Assembly (NCBI GenBank): GCA_030847615.1
Contig: JAUMIR010000003.1
Span: 73,666,001 to 73,730,000 of the forward strand
Direction: 5' to 3'
Length of the DNA stretch: 64,000 nt
Source: Gambelia wislizenii
Lineage: Eukaryota > Chordata > Lepidosauria > Squamata > Crotaphytidae
Shown here: piece by piece, positions 43,301 to 56,700 of the stretch
Numbering within the stretch: position 1 is the first letter of the stretch
Layout of the letters: each line of letters opens with the position of its first letter
Notes under the pieces: model-generated
Told to the model about the DNA's origin: nothing
Seen by the model: only the letters and a program-made list of their open reading frames with translations
Databases searched by the model: none
Program-made: the position numbers and the translations under genes

Positions 43301-45234
43301 TCATTGCAAGACACGGGGTGGTGACGGTGATGGTGATGGTGGGCGGGAGGTGGGAGAATGGATGGTGCAATCGCCCCGATTCAGGATCTTCTCAAGGGGT
43401 TTGATCGCAAGGAAGCACGTCTTTCATCCCCCCTTCCCACATGCCCCCGACCCCCGCTCGCTTTCCTCTTCCCTCCCCAAAAAAGATGCATTTTAGCTTC
43501 GAAGGAGGCCTGATCCCAGGACCGGTTTAAGGAATTTGGGGGGGCCCTGCAATGCTTTATTTTGGGGGGCCCATATGTTTATCTCAGGTTAATGTAACCT
43601 AACGCAACCTGAGCTATTCATAGTACAGGATATTCAGATTATTACTAATAATGTTTTTGCAGGAGGGTGGTTACTACGGGGCCCCCACAACGATGGGGCC
43701 CCCTGCGGATGCTGATGCCAACAGTGCCTTAAACCGGCCCTGCCTGACCCACACACGCAGTGGAATAGGTTGCACCATTTCAACCAACAGCGGGAGGAAA
43801 TCGCTTACCGTTAGCCTCCCTTAACTTTCTGTAGGCTATATTTTAAAGGAACTGGGAAAACCACCTCTTGAGTATTCCTTGCCTAGGAATACTCTTCAAA
43901 TACCTTCAAGGACTGCCACAAAGAGGAGGGAGCAGACCTGTTCTCTGCTGCCCCAGAGGGTAGGACCAGGTCTAATGCTTTGAGGTTACAGGGGAGTAAA
44001 TTTTGATTGAACATAAGGAGCTTCTTGACAGTAAGAGTGGTTTGGCAATGGGATCAATTGCCTAGAGAGGTGGTGGAGTCTCCTTCTCTGGAAATCTTCA
44101 AACAGAGGCTGGATAGCTGCCTGCTGGGGATGTTTTAGCTGGAGATCCTGCATTGACCAGGAGGTTGGACTAGATGACCCACGAGATGCCATCCAACTCT
44201 ACAATTGTATCTCTATGACTATGACTCTGTTCCTTGTGCCACCTGCACATTAAACTCCTTTACACTATGCTGATCCATCCCAACGCATTCTTGTGTGCTT
44301 CACTAACTGAGCATGTGTTATGCTTTTTTCTTTCTTTTACTGCAGAGTGATTATTACTATGTTGGTGACCACTGCTGTTTGCTGCTACCTCTTGTGAGTA
44401 CCAATGTATAGTGTGTGGACAGGGGAGGGGAGGCCTGGATGTGGAGCTAGAGTGTGACCAGCAAGAGATTGCTCACCATCCTCATTACCAGTGATTCAAG
44501 CACAGTAACCCCATGCCTGCTGCTTCCTGGCTATTGGCAGCATGGAAAACAACCCAGGACATCATCATCAAGAATCTCTGTTAAAGGTGCCTCCTATGAT
44601 GCTGATTCCCAGTGCAAGAGGTGCTTGAGCAGGTCTGGTACTAAACTGAGGAACACACACCTCTTCCCGAAAATGAGTTGTGTATTCCCTAATCATCCAT
44701 CTCTGCCATGCCACTGGGTTACTATCAAAGAAGCACTTTCTATGGCCCAAAGTACAGAGTAATTGTAACACACATTCATGTATGACTAATGAATGGGAGC
44801 CTTACATCCCATAATACTCCTTGGACCACTCCATACACCTTTGTACTAGCTGGTTCAAGATGAAAGCACATCCTGTTTGTCTTAAAGCTTTGTTATTGTG
44901 TAAGACCCTCTCATGTCTATTTCCTTGGCAGCATACTGTAAAAAGGGGGGTGCTTTGCACCCTAAAAACAAGCTCAAGTCATCCCAAACCATACCCCCTA
45001 CCACAGTGATACTATGGTATCATTCACTATGTAAGGCCAACTGTGGTACTGCTCATACATGCATTTGTTTTTCAGCAGTAGTGCCAAAGGAGTTGCAAAC
45101 CACCTCATCAGTTTTCCATCTTTCCTTCTCTTTCTTATAGCTGGCTTATAGCAATCCTGGCCCAAGCCAACCCGCTATTTGGACCCCAGCTGAAAAATGA
45201 GACCATCTGGTATGTGCGCTTCTTGTGGGAATGA
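43134..45234 (+). CDS. ATP6V0E2: V-type proton ATPase subunit e2 (ATP6V0E2-like)
   Basis: Small membrane subunit of the V0 sector of the vacuolar proton pump. Coding exons 43134-43237, 44346-44393 and 45141-45234 join in frame to 81 aa. The start [19 protein letters not shown] and the end [12 protein letters not shown] follow the e2 paralogue, as I know it, rather than e1. Two hydrophobic helices (about residues 7-27 and 36-56) and the conserved [13 protein letters not shown] and [15 protein letters not shown] are visible. The introns show it is not a retrocopy. A splice donor follows the stop (gcaacag/gtactg near 45260), with an acceptor near 45645, so a non-coding last exon is likely, with AATAAA at 46119-46124. 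It lies between COX15 and ENTPD7, which is unlike human. Confidence 0.93.
43517..43742 (+). mobile_element. hAT-like MITE with CAGGGCCGGTTTAAGG ends
   Basis: It starts caggaccggtttaagg and ends ccttaaaccggccctg, inverted copies. The flanks cctgatcc (43509-43516) and cctgaccc (43743-43750) are an 8-bp target duplication with one change. It lies in intron 1 of the ATP6V0E2-like gene. A longer relative is at 63113-63636. Confidence 0.85.
44050..44230 (+). mobile_element. CR1 LINE 3' end
   Basis: The sequence has aacagaggctggatagctgc, then aggttggactagatgaccca and ccatccaactctacaattgt, the forward CR1 3' end. It lies in intron 1 of the ATP6V0E2-like gene. Confidence 0.8.
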
Positions 45235-46118
45235 CTTGGATGGCTACAGATGCAACAGGTACTGAACTTCGCAAACATACATTTAAAGATGTCACTAAAC
45301 TTGTCTTACCCACAAGCAATGTGTTGTGGCTTGAAAGGTGTAAAGGAATAGGCTTGCTTCTGGTGTACAAATGCTCCCACTGCCTAATTCCTTACTTCCC
45401 CTAGCATATTGCTATTGAAAAAGCTGACCTAGCCTGTCAGTAGCTCAGCCAACAGGACTAGAAAATCACTTCAACTAACTTTCGCTGTTACCAGTTAGTA
45501 GTTTCATAGGACAGGTCTCTTTTCTTTCTGTCTGTGGAGTTAGCTATATCAATGCCAGGAGAAGGGCAGCAGGTAAATTAGTTCAGGACATGTTTGTAGG
45601 AAAAGTCTGTTCTAAGATATATTTTTTCTCTCTCTCTCCCCTAGACTTTCATCGGATGCTAGATGCAGCTCACCCCCTTGATCCTTCTGGTATAAACTCA
45701 ATACATCCTTAACTGACAACCCCAAATATCCCCATAGCAATAAGGCCAAGATTCAAGCCCATCAAGGGACCATTTTATATAGAGAGGCATCCTCTTCCTA
45801 TTTTATTCTATGCAGCTTGGGGTGTTTTACTCCTGCTGTTAAGTCATCAATAATGGGACTCCCTTGACAGATGGGGAAAGGGTTACATCTTGGAAGTCCT
45901 GCTATGAACGCTGAGATTAAATCTGTGCTGATAGAGTTCTGTTGTGTCCCCTTTGCTAAGAGACAAAGCACTTTCCTTATTTGATAAAAGTCAGTTACAG
46001 CCCCACTGTGTTTTCATGTGCAAATGTCAAGGCTGCTATGGCAGGGTGCATATGCCTCTTCCTCTGTGTTGATTACCAGTAGTTCATGTATTTAGGTGGT
46101 GCAAACTTGTACTGTGAA

Positions 46119-46124
46119 AATAAA
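46119..46124 (+). other. ATP6V0E2: ATP6V0E2-like polyadenylation signal
   Basis: AATAAA near the end of a plausible 3' exon that starts after the acceptor ctctctcccctag near 45645. A short T-rich, GT-containing stretch follows. Confidence 0.6.
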
Positions 46125-46438
46125 ATTTTAGTATGTAATCTTTCCTTGCCTGTAGTCAGTAAATCTAAGCAATCCTTGAAAATTGTGTAAGGGAAGAATG
46201 GGCAGCTTGTAGCCTATCAGATACTGCAACTCCCATCATCCTACATCACTGGTTAGGACTGGTAGAAGTTGCAGTTCGATAGCAACTGGAGAGCTAAGTA
46301 TTCCCTATATCTAGTAAAGCTTTGGAGTATCATTTTCATTAGCCCTAGGCTGCATAAATATCCTGGTTAGGGATTGTAAGAACTGGAGTGCAGCACAGAT
46401 AGAGGGAGCTTGGAGGAGGCTCATTTGGAGGGCAGCAT

Positions 46439-46655
46439 GCAGCCAGCATGGTGTAGTGTCTGACTAAGACTCCAGGAGACCAGGGTTTGAATCACTGGTC
46501 AGATATGGAAATCTACTGGGCAACCCTGGGCAAATCACACTCTCTAAGCCTATGAAGAAGGCAATAGTAAACCTCCTCTGAATCAGTCTTGCCAAGAAAA
46601 GCCTATGACAGGATTGATATAAGTCAGAGTCAGAAAACAGATAGCAACAGATTCA
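46439..46655 (+). mobile_element. tRNA-derived SINE with Bov-B-like tail
   Basis: agccagcatggtgtagtg head, ccctgggcaaatcacact core, cttgccaagaaaagcc and a tail ending agatagcaaca. It lies between the convergent ATP6V0E2-like and ENTPD7 genes. Confidence 0.75.
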
Positions 46656-46953
46656 GAAATCAAAATCTACCTGTGCTGTTTTACATGGAAAACTTCAGTG
46701 AAGCCATCAAGGCTATCTAAGCAAGTAAGACTGTGCCAGCTTTCAGAACAAAAAATGGAAGATAGCCACTCTCGAGCCTATTTTTTTCCCCACCCACTGC
46801 AGTATTTGCAGTTGTGAAGCACACTCTTTTCCTTAGCCATGATACTGAATAGATATGATCTTACTTTAGTCCACAGGCAAAGAATGATGTACAATGTGAA
46901 ACAAGCCTTAGCTGCAAGTCATCAAAAAACTCTGGCTATCCAGCTCAACATAA

Positions 46954-46959
46954 TTTATT
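46954..46959 (-). other. ENTPD7: ENTPD7 candidate polyadenylation signal
   Basis: AATAAA on the minus strand about 810 bases after the ENTPD7 stop. It is the only clear hexamer I found in that stretch, so the assignment is tentative. Confidence 0.4.
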
Positions 46960-47767
46960 GCTACAGTAACTGGAATTCAAGTATGAAATACCTTGTGGAA
47001 CATTGCCCATACATGATGCAGGGCTACATGTCACCATAAAAACAAGGTGAACCAGTTAAACATTCTGCATTGCAAAGTGGTCTTCAATGGACTAAGAACT
47101 GCTGCAAGCCCCTGTTCTGGGGTTACAGCAGAAGGGTGTGTGTGACATGGGTTCTGAGAAAGAGCCCATGTTCTGTGCAAAGGTCATTTTGGGTCCCATC
47201 ACAGGTGGAGTAAAAGGGAGGCAGAAAATAGCAAGAGATTTCCTTTTGCTTGTGTTGTTTCTTTCTCAAGGAATCCTGCACATATGCATTTGGTCCTCAA
47301 AGACAAGTGAAAAGAGAAGCCTGTTCCAATAGCAGAGCTGAAGCACCAAATTAATGCTTCCTTTCCTTTTCTGGGAGATGCCACACCAGGCACTCCTCCT
47401 TCCCTTCCTGAGTAAATCAAGTGTTCTTTGGTCACTAACCACTACACTGCCTTTTGCCCACTGTCATGGATGGAAGAGTAGCTCCGGTCCTCTCCCTTGC
47501 AGCACCTGCATTTTGATTATCCCCATGCTGCCTGGTGCTTCAGGCACAGAGGAAACCCTGAAGTTCATTGCAGTTGAAAAGCTGCATTTGGTGCGGTGGG
47601 AGGACAACACTGAGCATGTCCCATTATCATTCTGAGCCATGGAGTTAGGCTGGAGTGCTACAGAATTCTGGACTACAAAACATGAGGGAATCACAGCTTT
47701 TGGCCTGTTAAAAATCCAGTGCCACATAGTACAGCACTGGAGAGTCACTGAAGAGTTAGCTCTTTTG

Positions 47768-50700
47768 TCAGGAGGCCGGCTCCTGTGCTGTCAACGGGAC
47801 CACTTCAGCTAGCCACAGCAGGTCAAGTGAAGTTGGGTGCAGCTGCTGCTGGTGGATGCGGCGCAGACGGAGAAGATAGAGTCCAATGGCAAGTGTCACC
47901 ACAAGGATGCACCCAAAGAAGAGATAGTGGTTGTAGACAAAAGAGAGACGAAGCCAAGGGCTGTGAGCCTGACGGATGTTCTCCTGACGGATATCCCTGA
48001 AAGTAGAAAGAAAGATCAGCTCCAGAGCTAGCAGATGTTTATTTCATCTTGACAAAGCTTAAAGGTGCTTAGCAGAGGCTCACAAAACAAAACAGTGAGC
48101 TGGCAATGCCTTTAATGATATTGTCACTAAGCAGTGATAAACTTTAATTTGCTTTCTGGCTCTGCTTCTTAAGTTTCTGCTGCTTAAGCAGCTACTGAAT
48201 GACAGAGGAAAAGTAATCAACTCTGATTAGCACTTATTACATCAGGGCAAAGAAAACCTGTGAACCTTTTGATGTTTCTGGATCACACCTCCCATCAGCT
48301 CCATAAAAGTATGATCAATGGTCAGATAATATGGGAGTTGTAATCCAATAACTTCTAGACAACTCTATTTGGTGCATTTGAGCTTTACTTAAATAAAGCC
48401 AAAACAGGAGTTTTGGTGGTATACGCGGGGGAGGATGTGTGGGATAGTGGAGAAGTTAAGGCTTTAGTACAGTTTTTCCATTCATCATTCATATGAATCT
48501 ATTCACACCACAGTATTTGCCTTCCTTGATGCCCCATTTTAGACACTTCTGTGCTGTATGCTACCTGCCTCCTACTAACTAGCTAACCTAAATGAGTTCA
48601 AATTTGCAACACCAAATGAACTGCATCTCAAAATACTGAAGGAGCTTGCTGATTGCTCTCTGAACTCCTTGCCATCATGTTTGAGAAATCTTGGAGAACA
48701 GGTGAGGTGCCAAAGGACTGCAGAAGAGCAAACATTGTCACTCTCTTCAAAAAAGGTAATAAAGAAGATCCAGGAAACTACAGATCAGTCAGCCTAACTT
48801 GGAAAAATATTAGAATAAATTATACAGCATCCCCATTTTTGCTTTATCTCTCTGGTCTAAAAGCAGATTCAGATACTGTAATCTGATGTATCAGCAGAAA
48901 TTGACTGGTGTCTTCCAGATGTTTTGACTCTTAACTCCCATCAGTCTCATTGAGTATAGCCAATGGTTAAAGGTTACATGATTTGCCCACTTCTGTTGTA
49001 CTGTAGGGTGAAAAACATGGGGTCCTGCAAATATCATTAGACTGTAATTTATATCAGCCCATGCCACCCTGGCCAGTGATGACAGAAAATGGGATTAGTA
49101 GCTCCTTAGTACATGGAAGACAATGGGTTCCCTTTAGAGTATGTGCCTGTCTCTCTGTCTCATACATATTCCCACACTCACACACTACTTCATCCCAGGC
49201 CACAGTCCAGTGAGTCCAGTTCTTTAAAGAAATACTTATTGGGAAAGCCTGGTTCTGGAACAGTACCCAACAGTCCTTAACTACAGGCCTGTATCAGAAA
49301 GTATAACAATAGATAAAAACTTTCATTACCTGAGTGGAAGGAAACGGGTTTTGTAAAGAATAGCTCCCAATGTCCACTGCACTTCACGATCATATACCAA
49401 CTGGGCTGTACGCAGGCCAGAGTAATCCTTGGGGAAATGGAATCCTTCATGCAGCACTTGGTGCATCCATGCAGATTTGAAGCACTGGTACCTGCAAGCA
49501 GAGCATAAGGGTTCAGTCAAAAAGATGGTGGCCTGGAACTCATCAGGCTCAGTAGATTCCCTTTTCCCCTACAATGTGGATACAGTTTGCTCTCCGTTCC
49601 GGATACTTGCACTGCAGAGAACCTGTGGCCCTGCCCCAGATGCTGTTGGACTCCAAATCCCATCACCCCCAGCCAGCATTGCTAAAGGTCAGGAATGCTG
49701 AGAGTGGTATCCCAGCAATGTTTGAAGCAGGGGTGAACAAGATGGAAATACCTGAAGCCATTTTGTGGCTTTTGCAGTCCCTACCTCAATTTTGTGCAGG
49801 CCCAAAATTAGCCAATCACATCCACAGAAGCTTTTCCTGGTTTTGAAACCTGAATCCAAAATAGGCCCAAAGAGCCACCCCCCTCCTAAATTGGCCAACT
49901 GTACCCCCTAAAAACTTCTGAAGGTACAGTTGGCTAATTTTGACCAAGGAGTATGGCTGTAGTTCCAAACTCTGCAGGAAGGGCACAGTGTGCCTCCAAA
50001 CTGGTGGTGGTGGTGGTGTGTGTGTGTGTGTGTGTGTGTGTATGTATGCAATGCCCCCCATCCCCTGGATATTGCCCATGCCTGGTTTAGTGAGCTGCAG
50101 TTTTCTCACCCTATGCTCTACCAGAAAGGGAGAAAATGGTTTCTCTTACTTAACACGATGCAAGTCTGCATGGAGTGAATACAGCTTGTCTCGGAACCTC
50201 TGTGTCAATACTGACCAACTGAGACTGCAATAATCCTGGAATGAAATCAAGGCGGTGGGGATGGGGTGAGAGAGAGGGAAATCAGCACAGAAATCAAACA
50301 TCCTAAGAAGCATATCTATGCAAAGGTGACCACACAGAGCCCATGTCTGCCCCCCCAATTCTACTCACCTGAGCAGCACGTGTGAATGTGGGGCTATGAT
50401 ACGGTCCTCCCAGGCGCAACACATCATCCGTGCAGTAGTAGAATTCAGAGAACCCATAGAACTCACTGTTTGTAAAATCAATTGGTGCCTGATAGGTGTT
50501 GCTCAAAGAGGCTTTGCTGGTGTTGTCTCCAGCCAGCAGGGGGCGCAGTTGCTCTGCACATGCTTCCCAGTCTCCTTGGCCCCTAACATACAAGGTCTGT
50601 CCACTCTGATCCATAACATCCTCCAGTCCCACAGGCAAGCAAGGGTCTAAGATGGGCACCTCCGGATTTACTCCTATCTGTTCAACCCGCAACCTGCAAT

Positions 50701-53700
50701 AAGACCCCAAAATATAAGTGTGACAATAAGATCTGGGAAAGACAAGAGCTCCAAAGCTTTAAAAAGATTATTTGGAGACGAAAACATCCAGAATCCCCCA
50801 ATCAGCCATATTGACTGGGGGGATGCTGGAATCTGTAGTCACAAAATGGAATATTTCCATTCTATTCCCAGCTTTTGGCAATGAACAAGCAGAGTCCCCT
50901 GTGGCTTGATGCCTCTTCTAAATAGACAAATATACACAAACAGAAGCCAATTTCTTCTCTTATTTCTCTCCTATTGATCTAATTTGCCCAGCTGTTCCCA
51001 ATTGCCTCTTGAAAAATATATACAAGTACATTACACATTTCCCTACTGCTCCCAGGAGCAAGTGCACACCCCACTGCTAACAGGGATGCTCTCAGTAGAA
51101 AATGCACATGCCACTCCCAAGCGCATGTAAATGCAGGTGTCCAGCCATTTAGAGGCATCACCCACTGCTTGTAATAGGGTCATTCTCTCTCAAGGTCTGC
51201 TTTTTTCTTGAGCACAAAGGAAGATATGAAGCTAAAAGTAGCACATAAGGGTTTAGCAGGAAATAAAGCAGCAAAGATCCTGTAGGGAGATGTAAACTGA
51301 GAACCTCTGTGGCATCCTGAAAAAGAGGGTGACATTTATCCATCTTTGGCATACTTGCTAAATGGATGCCAAGTTGGCAGGACAGAGCCCGTATGTAGGG
51401 AAACCTGTGGCCTGTCAAATCTTGTTGGACTCCAGCTCCCATCAGCCCCAGTGAAGGGAGATGACCAACTACTATATCGGTTCCCCAACTTTGCCTTATG
51501 TTTTATTCTCATAGAAGAAATGATTAGAAACGTCTGTTCAAGGGCTCAATAAGCTTTCAGGGAAAGCTAGACAGATTCCCATTAATAAAACAAGAACTTG
51601 GTGTAAAATGCAGAAGTGGCAATCACGTAGCCCTCCAGATGTTGCTGGATTGCAATTCCAAGCAACATATGAAGTGCTGAGAAATTATGGGAGTTGCAGT
51701 CCAACATCTGAAGAACTACGTGATTCCCACCCTGTTTTAATTAACCATGTTACCAGGCAATAAAGCCTTGCTAAAAACAGAAGAATAACTCTTTTGCAGC
51801 CTCCCCTGCCATGTTGGGCAATTAAGAACTCTACACAATTCTCCAGGAAAACACAATACAGTCGCTTACCAATACAGTTTTAACGTGTGATATGGCAAAT
51901 GGAGCAGCTCAATTTCAGAGGGTATGGTGAAAAGAGCTTGGCAACATTACCTTTCGGACTATACACATCTAGAATCCTCCAACCAACATGGCCAACAACC
52001 ATGGTACTTGGGAGATTCTGGGAGTTAAAGACAAAAGGATTAAATTTCCCAAATTCATTAGTGACACTAAGACCAGAGTTCTGTCTGCAAAACCAATGTC
52101 TTTCATGCCCCATTCAGCCTAGGTAAGTAATTGCTATGTGCATTTCACCATGGACAGCTGTTTGTTTGCAGAACCAGTACTCTGCCCCACTTTCTCTGTT
52201 CCCACCTTGGGCTTCATACAGGAAGGGGAATGAGAACAGTATCAGCCCCTTGAGTGCTGAGAAAAAGCCAGAAAGCCCTTTTCTGTCATGATCAGAGCTG
52301 CTTCCAGATAAGACTTTTTGCAACCTGGCAGCACAGAGCAGGAGACCTGTTGTGGGTGATGGTCCGATTCAGCACCAACTCTTCATAGCGCTGCCGGGCA
52401 AAGTTGCCCCCAAAGCCCAGGAAGGTGTTGACGTAAACTCTATATCCATGCTTTGTGTGTTGTGCATCACAACCTAGGTTGAAGTCAGCCAGCAGGCTCT
52501 TGGCAGCTTCCTCCTAGAAGGGAAAGAAAGAGAGTTAATGAACAACATCCAACCCAGACTACAGTGCTCCTCAGCTCTATTTGATGTACGCACCTGCTGA
52601 GAGGAAGAGAAGAGTATGGAACTGGGCACCTCATAGGCTATCTGCAGAGAGGCACCTCCCATGTCAAGGATCCCCACAGTCCTCTTTCGCACCAGGGGCT
52701 CTTCCTGGCCAGCCAGGGTCACAGAAACAAGTACATCTTCATCTGCAGGGCCCACCAACACCACCACACAAATAAAAAGTGGGGGGGGGAGAGGCATAGG
52801 CTTTAGAAGAGGGAGATGGACCTTGGGAATGTAGTGGGGGGTGAAGATAGGGAAACAGACTGAACCCTCTCCCATCCATGTCTTCTGTGAAAATGGGGTA
52901 TGGGCAGTGATGCCACCATTAGTAAATAGAGCAGCCAAGCTCCCAATTCTGCTGAGAAACAAGCCCAAACTGCATAGAACATTTCTTCCACCAACAAGGA
53001 AAACTGGCCAAAGAGAAAAACTGCTCTTCTCCCATTAGGCCAACAGGGAACCAAATTTGCAAGGAAGGATGTCTTCTGCAGGCCAGGTTACATGAAGGGG
53101 TGCTGCCAAACCCCTGGTATAATTAAGGTAGAGCTTTTCCATTCATGATTTCATCCAGGGATCTGACTCTGCTCTTCAGCTTTGTTTGCGGAAGAGGAGT
53201 GCGGAGTTAAGTGTTCTTAGCCAGTGCCTGCAAGCACTGGGTGAGAGCATAAGAGGGAATCACTGCCTTCATTTCAGCGATCTGACATGTGGGGGCTCCT
53301 TTCTCAGCTACCTGGCTCTGAGCAGAGCTCCCGCAAGTTGGATGGGGAACCTCTGCTGGCTGAATTAGGCCCAGGGCTGGATATTCCCCTTTCCTGCATT
53401 AGGTCCTCACCCCCCACACATACTTTCTGCCAGCCTCACCATCTTCATGGTCAAATCTCCCCAAGACGAAATTGATGCCTATCCAAGCATAGACACCTGG
53501 AAGAAAAAACAGATAAAGGCAGCATGAAGCACCAGAACTCGCAAGTTAAATTTGATGCAATATCGGCATCTTGAGAAAGTCAAAGGAAGCAAGCACTGCC
53601 AGTGACAGGGTGCTCTTGGCTGCTGGTAGCACCTGCACACCAGCTATAGCTCTCCTCACCCTGATTGCCCAGCTTGTCAAGCCACAGCAGGTTTCACCCA

Positions 53701-56700
53701 GGTTTCCAGGAACTAACATCTAAGCTCCCTGATCTTGACCTAGATGATGCAAACATATCTCATCACATGCCCTAACTCTGTCATCTATACTTAGCCAAAT
53801 CCGCAAGAGGAAGCAGCCACGCTGACTGTTCTCCAATCCCACCTTCTTGCTTTCCTGAGATCACTTCCGCATGTGATTCCGAGAAGAGGAAATCAAACTC
53901 CAAGGGCACATCCCTCACCAGGTCTTCGAGGATGGCTGACTGTTGCCTGAAGGGATCCATAAGCAAATACGTGTTTCCACCATCTCTATATTGAGAGTCC
54001 TTGCACCTTCTTTGTCAACTGCACAGTAGATTCCATCCTATTTGAAAGAGCTGCTGCTGCAGGAGCCCAGTTATACTTCTCCTTTGGCCTCCTTTCAGCC
54101 AGACATTTGGAAACAGTCAGGGTTCCCAAACGGAGCCTGATAGTTAGTTCCATGGGGAGAGGGATTGGGTGGGAAGGGAGCTGCTATTACTCAGGAAGAG
54201 ACTGGATGGGAGAGGGAAGAAACAGAATGGGTCCCAGGAGCACAGAACTTGGGAAACCACTTAACATTTAAATGGCCAGCCAAGCCTTATGGACAGGCAA
54301 AAAGGTGTTACAGTTCTACAGTAGCTAGAGTGTTTATGAAGTAGGGAGTCATCCCAGCATTCCCGCTTTCTGAGGAGCCCTGGTTTTCCTAGAGCGTAGG
54401 AAAGGTTTTTGTTAGACTTTTGGACTACAACTCCCAGAATCTACTACCCAGTGTGGGCCCTGGACATTTCAGGAGTTGTAGTAAAAAGTCTAAGTTTTCC
54501 AAGCTCTGAGCTTTCTCTTGTCCATCTCAAGGTGCAAGCCCACCTCCACCACTTCCTATTTCCCGGGCCCAAGCCTACTGAAGATGTGGCTTCACTCACC
54601 AGTCAGGCAGCAACCTCATTCCTGCAGTACACAAGATGTACAGAGGGGTCTCCTTGTGCTTGGCTTTGGGCACGTAGGCAGCAGCAAAGCTGAGAAGGGG
54701 CTTCATGTAATCACTGGCTTTTTCCGGAGTTTTGGCCAATGTAGAGATCCCTGTGCAATGGGAGGGAATAACCTGAGCAGGAACTGCAGTACCACCACTA
54801 CCACCACCATGTACATACCACTTAGCCCTGGAACAGGGAATGTGTGGCATGCAGATATTGTTGGACTGAAACTCCTATCATCCTTCACCACTGCCTGTGC
54901 TTGGCTAGGGCTTATGAGAGTAGGAACCCAGCAACATCAGGCCATACCTCTGCCTGAGGAGAGATGAGGAATGATGGGAGCTCCTGGCTCCTTGAATCCT
55001 GTGGACTCATGCCCCTGTCACCAAAAGTAAACAGGAAGATCCAAACCTGGCTTGATCTTCTTGACAACTGGTTCACTGCTGTGGTCTCGCATTTGCCGGA
55101 TGTCCAGCAGGTCATGGGGATTCCCATTGTGTGGTGGCCAGAAATACACAAAGACTCGGGACCCACTGCTCCCGCAGTCAACAACAACTCCATAACTCAG
55201 ATCTGGGTTCTCTGTGTCCGTAGCCTCCAAGGCTCGATACCGTGCTAAATATCTGCAAACAAAACAAGGCAGGAAATTAAGTCTGGCAAGAAGATCAAAA
55301 CCAAGCACAATCACAGAGCTACAGAAGAGGCAGAGCCAACCCTCTGCAACAGAAAACTTCCCTATAATTCTGGCCACCCCTGAGGAGAAGAGACACTCAG
55401 AAAGAACCTCTTGCTTACAGAAGTAGATTGCGAGCATCAGTCTCAAAGGATGCAGCTGGCAAAACCAAGCACAGTTTGGCAACATTTTTTTCAACTACAG
55501 CTTCCAGGATCCCCACCGCCACCCTGCCAGCAAGCATGGCCACTGGACCACAAGTGCCTATTAGTGCTGAATAGTGGGCTGGCAGAACATAATCTCTGCA
55601 CTCCACAAGAGGAATGGCTTATCTGGCAATCTCAAGAATGTGACTGGTGCATATAATCAGATCTGCTGCATAGGATTCTGATGGCAGGGGGCATCCAGAG
55701 TACTTTCTGGGGAGAAATCTACTTTTAATTTGGTGACGGGAACAGATCCAGTTGAGACTTTCAGACCCAGTTCCCCTCATGGCTGGCAGCCCAAAGGCAA
55801 AAGGGATAAAATAAACATAGAAGTGCTCACATAGGAGTATAGCATGTTGAGTCCTGTGTATTTTTAGACGATACCCATAATCCCTGGCCATGCTGATGGG
55901 AGTGACAGACCAAAACACCTGGTGGCCAAAAACTCCTTAGCCCTGCTCTAGCAAGAGTTTGTCTCTGTGCTACAAGTTTGTCATACATTCATGTCCCAGG
56001 CTTTAGAACCTGGAAGTGTTACTTTTTTGGACTACAGCTCCCAGAATGCCAAGCAAAAAGAACCCAAGAGTAAACCAAGGGCCATTAAGGAAAACAGAAC
56101 ACTAGTTTGATATAATAAGCACTAGTTACATACAGTAACTATTGGTGCACAATAGCAATATCTATGGGGATAAAGCACAGCTATTGCTCCTCTGTGAATA
56201 TTCCAAGCAATACTGACATATCAGTACATGCTGCTAGCTCCTATGCAGGCTTATTGTCATGTACTTGCATTCCCCGACGCAGTGACCAGCAGTTTCAGAG
56301 TTAAACAAAAAACCTTATTGGCACAGGAATCCAGAAAGCATATCATACAAGGTTGTTGCTGAGAATTGAAACTTAGAGGACAGACAGTACACTAAAAGCA
56401 TAATGCAATCTATGAAATCTGGTGGGCTTCATTACCATTGGCTATCCATCATCCCAACCTCTTCCCATACTATGTACATCCCATTTTCCCCAAGCCAATT
56501 CTGCAGCTGCAGGCTTATCTGTCCATTCCCATTAGCAACTGTTATATTACCCTCCACAGTTGCCACATACCACTCATTAACAAGCACAGAGAAATGAAAA
56601 TACAATTAACAGCAAAGTTACAAAAAAAGACTCAATGTGGAAGGAAATGGCAGGAACAAGTCACATTAGAGACTGATTCTGACAGTTTTGCTCCTCCTCC

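Noticed and set aside
50396..50650. Plus-strand frame of 84 codons
   Set aside because: It is antisense of ENTPD7 exon 50369-50693, whose minus-strand frame carries the conserved DPCLPVG and YGFSEFYY.
52803..53054. Possible extra ENTPD7 exon
   Set aside because: The reading frame is intronic; exons at 52594-52742 and 53440-53496 join in phase without it and match the known protein.
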